A stretch of DNA of 64,000 bases from Gemmatimonadaceae bacterium (GTDB taxonomy: Bacteria > Gemmatimonadota > Gemmatimonadetes > Gemmatimonadales > Gemmatimonadaceae): positions 2,015,192 through 2,079,191 of the forward strand of contig JAHBVT010000001.1 of assembly GCA_019637355.1 (NCBI GenBank), read 5' to 3'. Positions 18,345 to 25,610 of this stretch are shown here, one piece after another. The translations under genes were made by a program, and so were the position numbers. Below the pieces are notes generated by a model. That model was given only the letters and a program-made list of their open reading frames with translations, was not told the origin of the DNA and ran no database searches. Each line of letters starts with the position of its first letter. Position 1 is the first letter of the stretch.

Positions 18345-18779
18345 ATGTCACGTCCTGTCCGCCTGTTGCTGCTCCTGACCGCCGTGGCGCTGTCCGCCCG
18401 CAGCGCGGTCGCCCAAACGGCTGCACCCGCAGCGGCCCAGCCGACCCCCGAGATCTACTTCCGGGCCCCGGCCGACGGCGCTACCGTGCCACGCACCTTC
18501 CCGGTGCTCTTCGGCCTGCGGAACTACGGCGTGGCCCCCGCCACCGTGAACTTCCCGCGCACCGGACACTTCCACATCCTCATCAACGTCGAGCCGCCGG
18601 CTACCGGCGAAGTCATCCCGGGCGACTCCCTGCATCGCCACTACGGGCTTGGCCAGATCGAGACCGAGCTCACGCTGGCGCCGGGCAGCTACACGCTGCG
18701 GCTCGTGCTCGCCGACCACGAGCATCGGGTGATCGGCCCGGCACTCAACTCGCGACCGATCCGCATCACCGTGCGCTGA
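18345..18779 (+). CDS. DUF4399 domain secreted protein
   Basis: A 144-residue protein with a signal peptide (about 1-23, ending SAVAQ), a short Ala/Gln linker and a single DUF4399 domain. The typical sequence is present: YFRAPADGATVPRTFPVLFGLRNYGVAPA, then GHFHILIN and a C-terminal TLRLVLADHEH. The domain is a small Ig-like beta-sandwich found in periplasmic proteins of unknown role; histidines in GHFHILI and DHEH could bind metal. The start was chosen at the ATG directly before the signal peptide. It is followed 7 bases later by the DUF2177 gene, probably in one transcript. Confidence 0.8.
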   Translation: MSRPVRLLLLLTAVALSARSAVAQTAAPAAAQPTPEIYFRAPADGATVPRTFPVLFGLRNYGVAPATVNFPRTGHFHILINVEPPATGEVIPGDSLHRHYGLGQIETELTLAPGSYTLRLVLADHEHRVIGPALNSRPIRITVR

Positions 18780-18786
18780 GCCCGCA

Positions 18787-19191
18787 ATGGCCTTCTACCT
18801 GAAGCTCTATGCGGCCTGCATCGGCGCGTTCTTCGCGCTCGACATCGCCTGGCTGGGCTTCGTGGCGCGCGGGTTCTACCAGCGGCAGATGGGGCACCTG
18901 TTAGCCGAGCAGACGAAGTGGGGCGCGGCCATCGCGTTCTATCTCATCTATGTGGCGGCGATCGTCCTGCTCTGCGTGCTACCGGGAATCGAGAAGCAGA
19001 GCCTCGGCCGAGCCGCCGCGCTCGGCGCGGTGTTCGGCTTGGCCGCGTATGCGGCCTTCGACCTCACGTCGCTTGCGCTGCTCAAGGGCTTCCCGAGCGG
19101 CGTGGTGCCGGTGGACCTCGCCTGGGGCGTGATCCTGACGGCCAGCGTGGCCACTGCGGGGACCTGGGTGGGGCTTCGCTTCCCGGGCTGA
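18787..19191 (+). CDS. DUF2177 family membrane protein
   Basis: A 134-residue protein with four hydrophobic helices and the family motif LDIAWLGFVARGFYQRQMGHLL near the N-terminus, followed by YLIYVAAIV, then ALGAVFGLAAYAAFDLTSLALLKG and a final WGVILTASVATAGTWVGL. These patterns match DUF2177, an inner-membrane family without a known function. It sits in an operon with the DUF4399 gene (7-base gap) and ends 6 bases before the convergent paaZ stop. Confidence 0.82.
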   Translation: MAFYLKLYAACIGAFFALDIAWLGFVARGFYQRQMGHLLAEQTKWGAAIAFYLIYVAAIVLLCVLPGIEKQSLGRAAALGAVFGLAAYAAFDLTSLALLKGFPSGVVPVDLAWGVILTASVATAGTWVGLRFPG

Positions 19192-19197
19192 GGCTCC

Positions 19198-21237
19198 TCA
19201 GCCCGCCCGACGCACCAGCGTGAGGATGGAGTACAGCGCCACCGCCTCGCGCGCCTGGTTCATCACCTCCACATCCCACTCCACCACGCCCTGCGGAATC
19301 CCGCCCTCCGGAGTGTCCTTGGCGGTCTTCTGCTTCACCGTCAGGCGCACCTGGATCGTATCGCCCGGGTACACCGGCTTGGTGAAGCGCAGGTTCTCGA
19401 GTCCGTAGTTCGCGAGCACCGGCCCGAGCGACGGCTCCACGAACAGCCCCGCCGCCGCCGACACGATGAAGTATCCGTGCGCGACGCGTCCCTCGAAGAT
19501 GCCGTTCGAGCGCGCCTCCTCGTCGTTCATATGCGCGTAGAACTTGTCGCCCGAGAGCTCGGCGAACTTGACGATGTCGTCGAGCGTGATCGTGCGCGTC
19601 CCCGTAAGCAGGGTGTCGCCGATCTGCAACTCGTCGAACGTCTTCCGGAACGGATGCACCGCGTCCGTCGACTCCGTGGCACCCTTCGTCCACTCCCGTG
19701 TAATCGCCGTGAGCACGCTGGGCGAGCCCTGCACCGCCGTGCGCTGCATATAGTGCAGCACGCCGCGCGCTCCGCCCATCTCTTCGCCGCCGCCGGCGCG
19801 GCCAGGCCCGCCGTGCACGAGGTTCGGCAGCGGCGAGCCGTGGCCCGTGCTTTCCTTGGCGCTGTGCTTGTCGAGCACCAACAACCGGCCGTGGTACGGC
19901 GCGACGCCGAGCACGACCTTCTGCGCCGTCTTGGAATCGGACGTCACCAGCGAGCCGCAGAGCGAGCCGCGTCCGCGGCGCGCGAGCTCGATCGCTTCGT
20001 CGAGGTTTCGGTACGGCATCACGGTGTTCACGGGCCCGAAGGCTTCCACGTCGTGCGGCTCCGTCTTGCCCAGCGGGTCCGCGCAGTACATCAGCTCGGG
20101 CTGGTAGAAGGCACCCTTCTCCCGGTCAGCGCCCACCACCGCGAAGTCGCCGCCGCCCACCACGCGTTCCGCCGCCGCACGGATGCGCTCGGCCGCGAGT
20201 CCAACGTCCTTCACCTGTGCCTTGCTGGCCAAGGGTCCCATCCGCACGCCCTCCACGGCCGGATCGCCGACGACGGTCTTCTCCAAGCGCGCGCGAATGG
20301 CCTTGATGACGTCCTCCTCCATCCCCTCTGGCACGATCGTGCGACGCACGGCGGTGCACTTCTGCCCCGCCTTCACCGTCATCTCGCGCACGACTTCCTT
20401 GATGAAGAGGTCGAACTCCTCGGTGCCGGGCGCCGCGTCGGGCGCGAGGATCGCGCAGTTCAGCGAGTCCGCTTCCATATTGAAGCGCACGGCGTGCTCC
20501 ACCACCGCCTTCGACTCCTTGAGCATCCGGCCCGTCGCCGCCGAGCCGGTGAAGGCGATGGCATCCTGCTCCGTCACGTGATCGAGCAAGTCGCCAGCCG
20601 AGCCGCAGATAAGTTGCACCGCGCCTTCGGGCAGGATGCCCGAGGCGACCATCTCCCGGAACACCGCCTCGGTGAGGTAGCTCGTCGCGGTCGCCGGCTT
20701 CACGATCGCGGGCACGCCGGCCAGCAGCGTCGGCGCGAGCTTCTCCATCATCCCCCACACCGGGAAGTTGAAGGCGTTGATGTGCATCGCCACGCCTTCG
20801 AGCGGCACGCAGATGTGCCGGCCCACGAAGGTCCCGCCCTTCGACAGCGGCTCGGTGGGGCCCTCGACGTGGAAGGTCTCGTTGGGGAACTCGCGACGCC
20901 CGCGGCTCGAATACGCGAAGAAGGTCCCGAAGCCGCCGTCGATGTCGATCCAACTGTCGGTCTTGGTCGCGCCGGTGTACGCGCTGATCGCGTAGAACGC
21001 GTCCTTGCGCTCCATCAGGTGCTTGGCGACGGCCTTGAGCATCGCCGCGCGCTGATGGAAAGTCAGCGCCCGCAGCTTCGGACCGCCGACGCTGCGCGCG
21101 TACTCGGCCATCGCCTTGAAGTCGAGCCCACCGCTCGACGCCTCGGCCACGGGCTCTCCCGTGACGGCGTTCAGCAGCGTGGTGGACTTGCCCGTCCCCT
21201 CGACCCACTGGCCGAGCGCGTAGTTCTTGAGCTTCAT
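19198..21237 (-). CDS. paaZ: PaaZ: oxepin-CoA hydrolase / 3-oxo-5,6-dehydrosuberyl-CoA semialdehyde dehydrogenase
   Basis: A 679-residue bifunctional enzyme of the aerobic phenylacetyl-CoA pathway. Residues ~1-520 form an aldehyde dehydrogenase domain: VAMHINAFNFPVWG, IVKPATATSYLT, FTGSAATGR, and the catalytic Cys294 in KAGQKCTAVRRT. Residues ~530-679 form a MaoC-like hotdog domain that hydrolyses oxepin-CoA, with the hydratase signature DKFYAHMNDEEA. The ATG overlaps the paaY stop by four bases (ATGA). It is the last gene of the paaG-H-I-J-Y-Z operon. The two-domain form should open the ring and oxidise the aldehyde without release. The frame is open far upstream across paaY, which is a chance effect. 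Confidence 0.95.
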   Translation of the reverse strand: MKLKNYALGQWVEGTGKSTTLLNAVTGEPVAEASSGGLDFKAMAEYARSVGGPKLRALTFHQRAAMLKAVAKHLMERKDAFYAISAYTGATKTDSWIDIDGGFGTFFAYSSRGRREFPNETFHVEGPTEPLSKGGTFVGRHICVPLEGVAMHINAFNFPVWGMMEKLAPTLLAGVPAIVKPATATSYLTEAVFREMVASGILPEGAVQLICGSAGDLLDHVTEQDAIAFTGSAATGRMLKESKAVVEHAVRFNMEADSLNCAILAPDAAPGTEEFDLFIKEVVREMTVKAGQKCTAVRRTIVPEGMEEDVIKAIRARLEKTVVGDPAVEGVRMGPLASKAQVKDVGLAAERIRAAAERVVGGGDFAVVGADREKGAFYQPELMYCADPLGKTEPHDVEAFGPVNTVMPYRNLDEAIELARRGRGSLCGSLVTSDSKTAQKVVLGVAPYHGRLLVLDKHSAKESTGHGSPLPNLVHGGPGRAGGGEEMGGARGVLHYMQRTAVQGSPSVLTAITREWTKGATESTDAVHPFRKTFDELQIGDTLLTGTRTITLDDIVKFAELSGDKFYAHMNDEEARSNGIFEGRVAHGYFIVSAAAGLFVEPSLGPVLANYGLENLRFTKPVYPGDTIQVRLTVKQKTAKDTPEGGIPQGVVEWDVEVMNQAREAVALYSILTLVRRAG

Positions 21238-21836
21238 CGCGTACCCTTGGTCTGTTTCCAGGTCTTGAGCGCGTTCGATTGCGCCGGTCGGTCCGCCGGC
21301 ACCTCGCGCAGCGGCTCGACTTCCGTCCAGCTCGCGCGCATCTGCGCGGGCAGTTGCTGGTACAGCGCCGTGCCCTCGCGCTTCCACGCGAGCATCTCGT
21401 CGCTGACGTCCTTCACGATCTTGGCCGGATTGCCCACGACCACGCTCCGCGGCGGGATCTGCATCTCCGTGGGCACGAAGCACAGCGCGCCGACGATGCT
21501 GCCCGCCCCGACGAGGGCGTTGTCCATCACCACGGCGTTCATCCCGATGAGCGCATCGGCGCCGATGCGCGCCCCGTGCACCACGGCGCCGTGGCCGATG
21601 TGCGCGCCGGCTTCGAGCACCACCGTCACGCCGGGGAACATATGAATGGTGCAGTTCTCCTGGACGTTGCAGCCGTCCTCGATCACGATGCCGCCCCAGT
21701 CTCCGCGGATGGCCGCGCCCGGGCCGACGTACACGTCCTTTCCGATGATGACATTCCCCGTCACGGATGCCTTGGGATGCACGAACGCGCTCTCGTGCAC
21801 CACCGGGATGAAGCCGTCGAAGGCGTAGATGCTCAC
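21234..21836 (-). CDS. paaY: PaaY-type hexapeptide-repeat thioesterase
   Basis: A 200-residue left-handed beta-helix protein of the gamma-carbonic-anhydrase-like class. The hexapeptide repeats are clear: VTGNVIIGKDVYVGPGAAIRGDWG, then NVQENCTIH, GHGAVVHGARIGADALIGMNAVVMD and PPRSVVVGNPAKIV. The N-terminal YAFDGFIPVVHESAFVHP and the ~40-residue C-terminal tail match PaaY, which removes CoA from ring-hydroxylated thioesters that accumulate when the pathway stalls. Metal-binding histidines are present. It follows paaJ by three bases and overlaps paaZ by four, so it is translationally linked to both. Confidence 0.9.
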   Translation of the reverse strand: MSIYAFDGFIPVVHESAFVHPKASVTGNVIIGKDVYVGPGAAIRGDWGGIVIEDGCNVQENCTIHMFPGVTVVLEAGAHIGHGAVVHGARIGADALIGMNAVVMDNALVGAGSIVGALCFVPTEMQIPPRSVVVGNPAKIVKDVSDEMLAWKREGTALYQQLPAQMRASWTEVEPLREVPADRPAQSNALKTWKQTKGTR

Positions 21837-21839
21837 AGC

Positions 21840-23051
21840 TTACGCGCGCTCGAGGACGACGGCATAGCCCTGGCCCACACCGATGCACATCGTGGCCAGC
21901 GCGTAGCGGCCCTTGCGTCGTTGGAGCTCGCGCGCCGCGGTCAAGGCGAGCCGTGCGCCGCTCATCCCCAGCGGATGCCCGAGCGCGATCGCGCCGCCGT
22001 TCGGGTTCACGCGCGCATCGTCGTCGGCCACGCCAAGCTCGCGCAGGCAGGCGAGCCCCTGCGCGGCGAAGGCTTCGTTGAGCTCGATCACGTCCATCTG
22101 GTCCAGCGTGAGCCCGGCGCGCTCGAGCACGAGGCGCGTGGCCGGCACGGGGCCCATTCCCATCACGCGGGGCTCCACGCCCGCCGCCGCGCTCGCGACC
22201 ACGCGGGCCAGCGGCGTGAGCTTCTCGCGCTTCACCGCCCCGGCACTGGCCAGCAGCAGCGCCGCGGCGCCGTCATTGAGCCCAGAACTATTACCAGCCG
22301 TCACGCTGCCCTGCCCGTCCTGCCGGAACGCCGGCTTCAGCTTGGCCAGTTTCTCCATCGTGGTGTCGGGCCGGATGAACTCGTCGTGCTGCACCGGCAG
22401 CGGGTCGCCCTTCTTCTGCGGGATCAAGACGGGCACGATCTCTTCCGCCAGGCGCCCGTCCGTGCGCGCCGCCAGCGCCTTCTGCTGCGATCGCAGCGCG
22501 AAGGCGTCCTGGTCCTCGCGGCTCACGTGGTAGCGCGCCGCGACGTTCTCGGCGGTCTCGCCCATCGAGTCGGTGCCGTGCGCCTGCTTCATCAGCGGAT
22601 TCACGAAGCGCCACCCCAAGGCCGTATCGAAGAGCTGCATATCGCGGCCGAAGGGCTGGGCGCTCTTGCTGAGTACGTACGGCGCGCGTGTCATCGACTC
22701 CACGCCCCCGGCCACGTACACGTCGCCTTCGCCGGCCTTGATGGCCCGCGCCGCGCTCGCCACCGCGCTCAGGCCAGAGGCACAGAGCCGGTTCACCGTC
22801 TCGCCGGGCACCGACTGCGGCACGCCCGCCAGCAGCAGCGCCATCCGCGCCACGTTGCGGTTGTCTTCGCCGGCTTGGTTCGCGCAGCCGAGGATCACGT
22901 CGGCGATCTGCGCGGGGTCGAGCGCCGGGTGGCGCGTAAGCAAGCTGCGGATGGCGTGCGCCGCGAGGTCGTCGGGGCGGACGCTCGCGAGCGCTCCGCC
23001 AAGGCTGCCAATCGGCGTGCGGACGCCGTCGACGAGGAATGCGTCAGTCAT
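21840..23051 (-). CDS. paaJ: beta-ketoadipyl-CoA / 3-oxo-5,6-dehydrosuberyl-CoA thiolase
   Basis: A 403-residue thiolase. The nucleophilic Cys90 lies in [10 protein letters not shown], the C-terminal His in [12 protein letters not shown], and the second Cys in TMCIGVGQG. The start [11 protein letters not shown] is typical of PcaF/PaaJ. In the paa pathway it cleaves both 3-oxo-5,6-dehydrosuberyl-CoA and 3-oxoadipyl-CoA, giving acetyl-CoA and succinyl-CoA. Its ATG overlaps the paaI stop by four bases, and three bases separate it from paaY. From sequence alone a general acetyl-CoA acyltransferase is possible, but the operon context settles it. Confidence 0.92.
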   Translation of the reverse strand: MTDAFLVDGVRTPIGSLGGALASVRPDDLAAHAIRSLLTRHPALDPAQIADVILGCANQAGEDNRNVARMALLLAGVPQSVPGETVNRLCASGLSAVASAARAIKAGEGDVYVAGGVESMTRAPYVLSKSAQPFGRDMQLFDTALGWRFVNPLMKQAHGTDSMGETAENVAARYHVSREDQDAFALRSQQKALAARTDGRLAEEIVPVLIPQKKGDPLPVQHDEFIRPDTTMEKLAKLKPAFRQDGQGSVTAGNSSGLNDGAAALLLASAGAVKREKLTPLARVVASAAAGVEPRVMGMGPVPATRLVLERAGLTLDQMDVIELNEAFAAQGLACLRELGVADDDARVNPNGGAIALGHPLGMSGARLALTAARELQRRKGRYALATMCIGVGQGYAVVLERA

Positions 23052-23509
23052 CGATGGGGCTTCTGGGTGCGGTACACGGTGCCGCGGAAGTGTCCCACGG
23101 TCACGCCGTCCTGGTTCGTCACGGTGACGCGCGCGAATCCGACTCGGCGCGATGTCGTCTCCTGCTCGCCGACCGCCGTGAGCACGTCGCCCGGCTTCAC
23201 GGCGGCGGGATAGCTGATGCTGCAATCGAGCGCCACGGAAATCTCGCCGCTCGCATTGGTGCAGAAGGCCAGCGCGGTATCGGCGAACGAGAACACGATG
23301 CCACCGTGCGCCGTGCCGAAGCCGTTGGTCATCTCGTCGCGGACGGTCAGCTGCAGCCGGCAGAATCCCTCGTGCACCTCGAGCACCTGGATCCCCAGCC
23401 ACTGCGAGAACGCGTCCTGCGCGAACATCCGCGCGATCACGGCCTGCGCCCGGTCGCTGCCGTGCACCCCCGCGCCGGGCGCACCCATCGGCACGCGACG
23501 CTCGCTCAC
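23048..23509 (-). CDS. paaI: PaaI hotdog thioesterase
   Basis: A 153-residue single-domain 4HBT/hotdog protein. The PaaI signature NGFGTAHGGIVFSFADTALAFCTN is present, with the conserved Asn, HGG and Asp used in catalysis; SISYPAAVKPGDVLTAV follows. PaaI hydrolyses ring-hydroxylated phenylacetyl-CoAs to free trapped CoA. The GTG start overlaps the paaH stop (GTGA), and the stop overlaps the paaJ ATG. A second possible start lies seven codons downstream (MGAPG). Confidence 0.9.
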   Translation of the reverse strand: MSERRVPMGAPGAGVHGSDRAQAVIARMFAQDAFSQWLGIQVLEVHEGFCRLQLTVRDEMTNGFGTAHGGIVFSFADTALAFCTNASGEISVALDCSISYPAAVKPGDVLTAVGEQETTSRRVGFARVTVTNQDGVTVGHFRGTVYRTQKPHR

Positions 23510-24702
23510 GGCAGCAGCTTCCCGCCGCTCTTGGCGATGCGGCGCAGCAGCGGGCTCGGGCGGTAACGATCCTCGCCGTACTCCTGCTGCAACGATTCCA
23601 GCGTCGCGAGCACGGCGCCCGGTCCGAGCGCGTCACCCCAGTTCAGCAGGCCACGCGGGTAGTTCACGCCCTTGGTCATCGCGAGCTCGATGTCCTCCGG
23701 CGACGCAACGCGCAGCTGCACCGCATCCACCGCCTCGTTGATGAGCATCGCCACCACGCGGTCCCGGATCGTGCGGCCGAGCACTTCGTCTTCCGTGGGC
23801 TTCGGCGTCTCGGCGCCAGCACGATAGTCGTAGTACCCGCGCTGCGCCTTGCGCCCGAGCCAGCCGCTCTCCACGAGGCGTCGCTGCGTCAGCGAAGGCC
23901 GATAGCGGGGATCGTAGTACATCGCCTCGAACACGCTGCGCGTCACGGCATAGTTCACGTCGTTGCCGATCAGGTCCATCAACTCGAACGGGCCCATCTT
24001 GAAACCGCCGAGCGTGCGCATCGCCCAGTCGATCGTCGCGACGTCGGCGATGCCCTCCTCGAGGATCCGCAACGACTCGCCGTAGAACGGCCGAGCGATG
24101 CGGTTCACGATGAACCCGGGCGTGTCGGACGCCAGCACCGGCACCTTGCCCCAGCGCTCCACCAGCGCGCGGCTCGCGTCGAGCGCAGCGCGGTCCGTCG
24201 CCAGGGCCGGAATCACTTCCACCAGCGCCATCACCGGCGCCGGATTGAAGAAGTGGATTCCCAGCACCCGCTCGGCGTGTTGGCAGCCGCCGGCGATGGC
24301 AGCGATGCTGAGCGAGGACGTGTTCGTCGCCAGCACCGTCTCGCGCGCCACCACCGACTCGAGCGAACGGAACAGCGTCTGCTTGACGGCCAGGTCCTCG
24401 ACGATGGCCTCGAGCACCAGCCCGCAGGGCGCAAACGCCTCGAGGTCGCTGGGGGCCACGCCGCTCACGTACGTGATGCGTCCCAGCACGGCGTCCGCTT
24501 CCTGCCGCGTGCGGCGACCCTTCTCCACGTCGCGCGCCATCGCCTTGGCGTGGCCGTCCTTCGCCTTGGCCACCGCCGTCGCCGAGGCGTCGGCGAGCAG
24601 CGTGCGGTGCCCCTGCGCGGCGGCCACCTGCGCGATGCCGGCGCCCATCGTGCCCGCGCCGATGACTCCGACCGCGACGTCCGCCCCGAGCGTGGCTGCC
24701 AT
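23506..24702 (-). CDS. paaH: 3-hydroxyacyl-CoA dehydrogenase PaaH
   Basis: A 398-residue NAD-dependent dehydrogenase. The N-terminal Rossmann motif GVIGAGTMGAGIAQVAA binds NAD. ATNTSSLSIAAIA and GIHFFNPAPVM mark the catalytic region. The middle domain has NRIARPFYGESLRILEEG and FKMGPFELMDLIGND, and a second 3HCDH_C-like domain ends the protein, so it has the two C-terminal domains typical of PaaH. It oxidises 3-hydroxyadipyl-CoA to 3-oxoadipyl-CoA. It starts two bases after the paaG stop and overlaps paaI by four bases. Confidence 0.92.
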   Translation of the reverse strand: MAATLGADVAVGVIGAGTMGAGIAQVAAAQGHRTLLADASATAVAKAKDGHAKAMARDVEKGRRTRQEADAVLGRITYVSGVAPSDLEAFAPCGLVLEAIVEDLAVKQTLFRSLESVVARETVLATNTSSLSIAAIAGGCQHAERVLGIHFFNPAPVMALVEVIPALATDRAALDASRALVERWGKVPVLASDTPGFIVNRIARPFYGESLRILEEGIADVATIDWAMRTLGGFKMGPFELMDLIGNDVNYAVTRSVFEAMYYDPRYRPSLTQRRLVESGWLGRKAQRGYYDYRAGAETPKPTEDEVLGRTIRDRVVAMLINEAVDAVQLRVASPEDIELAMTKGVNYPRGLLNWGDALGPGAVLATLESLQQEYGEDRYRPSPLLRRIAKSGGKLLP

Positions 24703-24704
24703 CG

Positions 24705-25490
24705 TCACTTGCCCTGGTAGGTCGGGGCGCGCTTGGCGAGGAAGGCGCGCACGCCTTCCTCGTAGTCCGCCGTGCGACCGGCCTCCTGCATACAGCGCGC
24801 TTCCATCTCGAGCTGTTCGTCGAGTCCGTTGGCCCACGAGGCGTTCATCGCGCGCTTCGTGAGCCCGAAGCCGCGGGTCGCTTGCGTCGCGAGCGACGCT
24901 GCGAGCGCGCGTGTCGTCTCCATCAGCTCGGCGCCCGGCACCACGTCCCAGATGAGCCCCCACTCCTTGGCCTGCGCCGCCGTCACCTTGCCCGCGAGGA
25001 AGAACATCCCCGTCGCCCGCTGCGGCCCGACGAGCCGCGGCACAAAGAAGGTGCCCGAAGTGTCCGGGATGAGCCCGAGCTTGGCGAAGCTTTCGACGAA
25101 GCTGGCCTCGCTGGCGGCGATCGTGAGGTCGCAGGCGAAGGCGAGGTTGGCTCCCGCGCCCGCCGCGATGCCGTTCACGGCGCAGACCACCGGCTTCTCG
25201 AGTCCGCGGATGGCGCGGATGATCGGGTTGTAGCTCGCCCGTACGATCTCTGAGATGTCGGGCATCGGCCCGTCGCCCTCAGGCAGCGCCTCCTGCAAGT
25301 CCTGGCCTGCGCAGAAGCCGCGGCCAGCGCCGGTGAGCAGCACGGCACGCACGCCCGGATCGTTCGCGGCGCGCGCCAGCTCCACCTGCAGCGCCTGCGC
25401 CATCGCGCGGTCGAAGCTGTTGAGGACCTCGGGGCGGTTGAGGGTGAGTTCCAGGACCCCGTCCTTCAGTTCGCTCAGGATGCTCGGCAT
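24705..25490 (-). CDS. paaG: 1,2-epoxyphenylacetyl-CoA isomerase PaaG
   Basis: A 261-residue crotonase. The pieces TLNRPEVLNSFD, LLTGAGRGFCAGQDL, VCAVNGIAAGAGANLAFACDLTIAA, FAKLGLIPDTSGTFFVPR, and the ending YEEGVRAFLAKRAPTYQGK follow the characterised PaaG closely. The Asp in LIPD corresponds to the catalytic acid of PaaG, and the first crotonase Glu position is Asn, as in that isomerase. It converts ring-epoxyphenylacetyl-CoA to oxepin-CoA. It is the first gene of the operon. Its ATG lies seven bases after a TAGATT -10 box inside a 14-bp sequence shared with the divergent gene. Confidence 0.92.
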   Translation of the reverse strand: MPSILSELKDGVLELTLNRPEVLNSFDRAMAQALQVELARAANDPGVRAVLLTGAGRGFCAGQDLQEALPEGDGPMPDISEIVRASYNPIIRAIRGLEKPVVCAVNGIAAGAGANLAFACDLTIAASEASFVESFAKLGLIPDTSGTFFVPRLVGPQRATGMFFLAGKVTAAQAKEWGLIWDVVPGAELMETTRALAASLATQATRGFGLTKRAMNASWANGLDEQLEMEARCMQEAGRTADYEEGVRAFLAKRAPTYQGK

Positions 25491-25496
25491 AGCCCC

Positions 25497-25604
25497 AAAT
25501 CTACTGCCTGTGCACGGCGCCGACACGGCATCGACACCGCGGGCCGGAGCCGCGCCAAGCGCGTGCGCGCGACTGCCTGCCGCCTCGTCTCAGGCAGTAG
25601 ATTT
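25497..25604. promoter_or_regulatory. divergent promoter pair with identical 14-bp elements
   Basis: AAATCTACTGCCTG (25497-25510) and CAGGCAGTAGATTT (25591-25604) are exact reverse complements. Read in each gene's own direction, both paaG and the E1 gene therefore have CAGGCAGTAGATTT, then six bases, then ATG. The element contains the -10 hexamer TAGATT seven bases before each start, plus a CAGGCAG box. A third partial copy, ACTGCCTG at 25572-25579, makes a local inverted repeat with the E1-side copy. This suggests a shared regulator acting on both promoters. Confidence 0.6.
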
Positions 25605-25610
25605 CGTACG

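Noticed and set aside
21237-21888. In-frame upstream extension of paaZ by 217 codons
   Set aside because: It lies entirely over paaY in another frame, has low-complexity Arg/Gly composition and no similarity to PaaZ; GC-rich DNA gives such open frames by chance.
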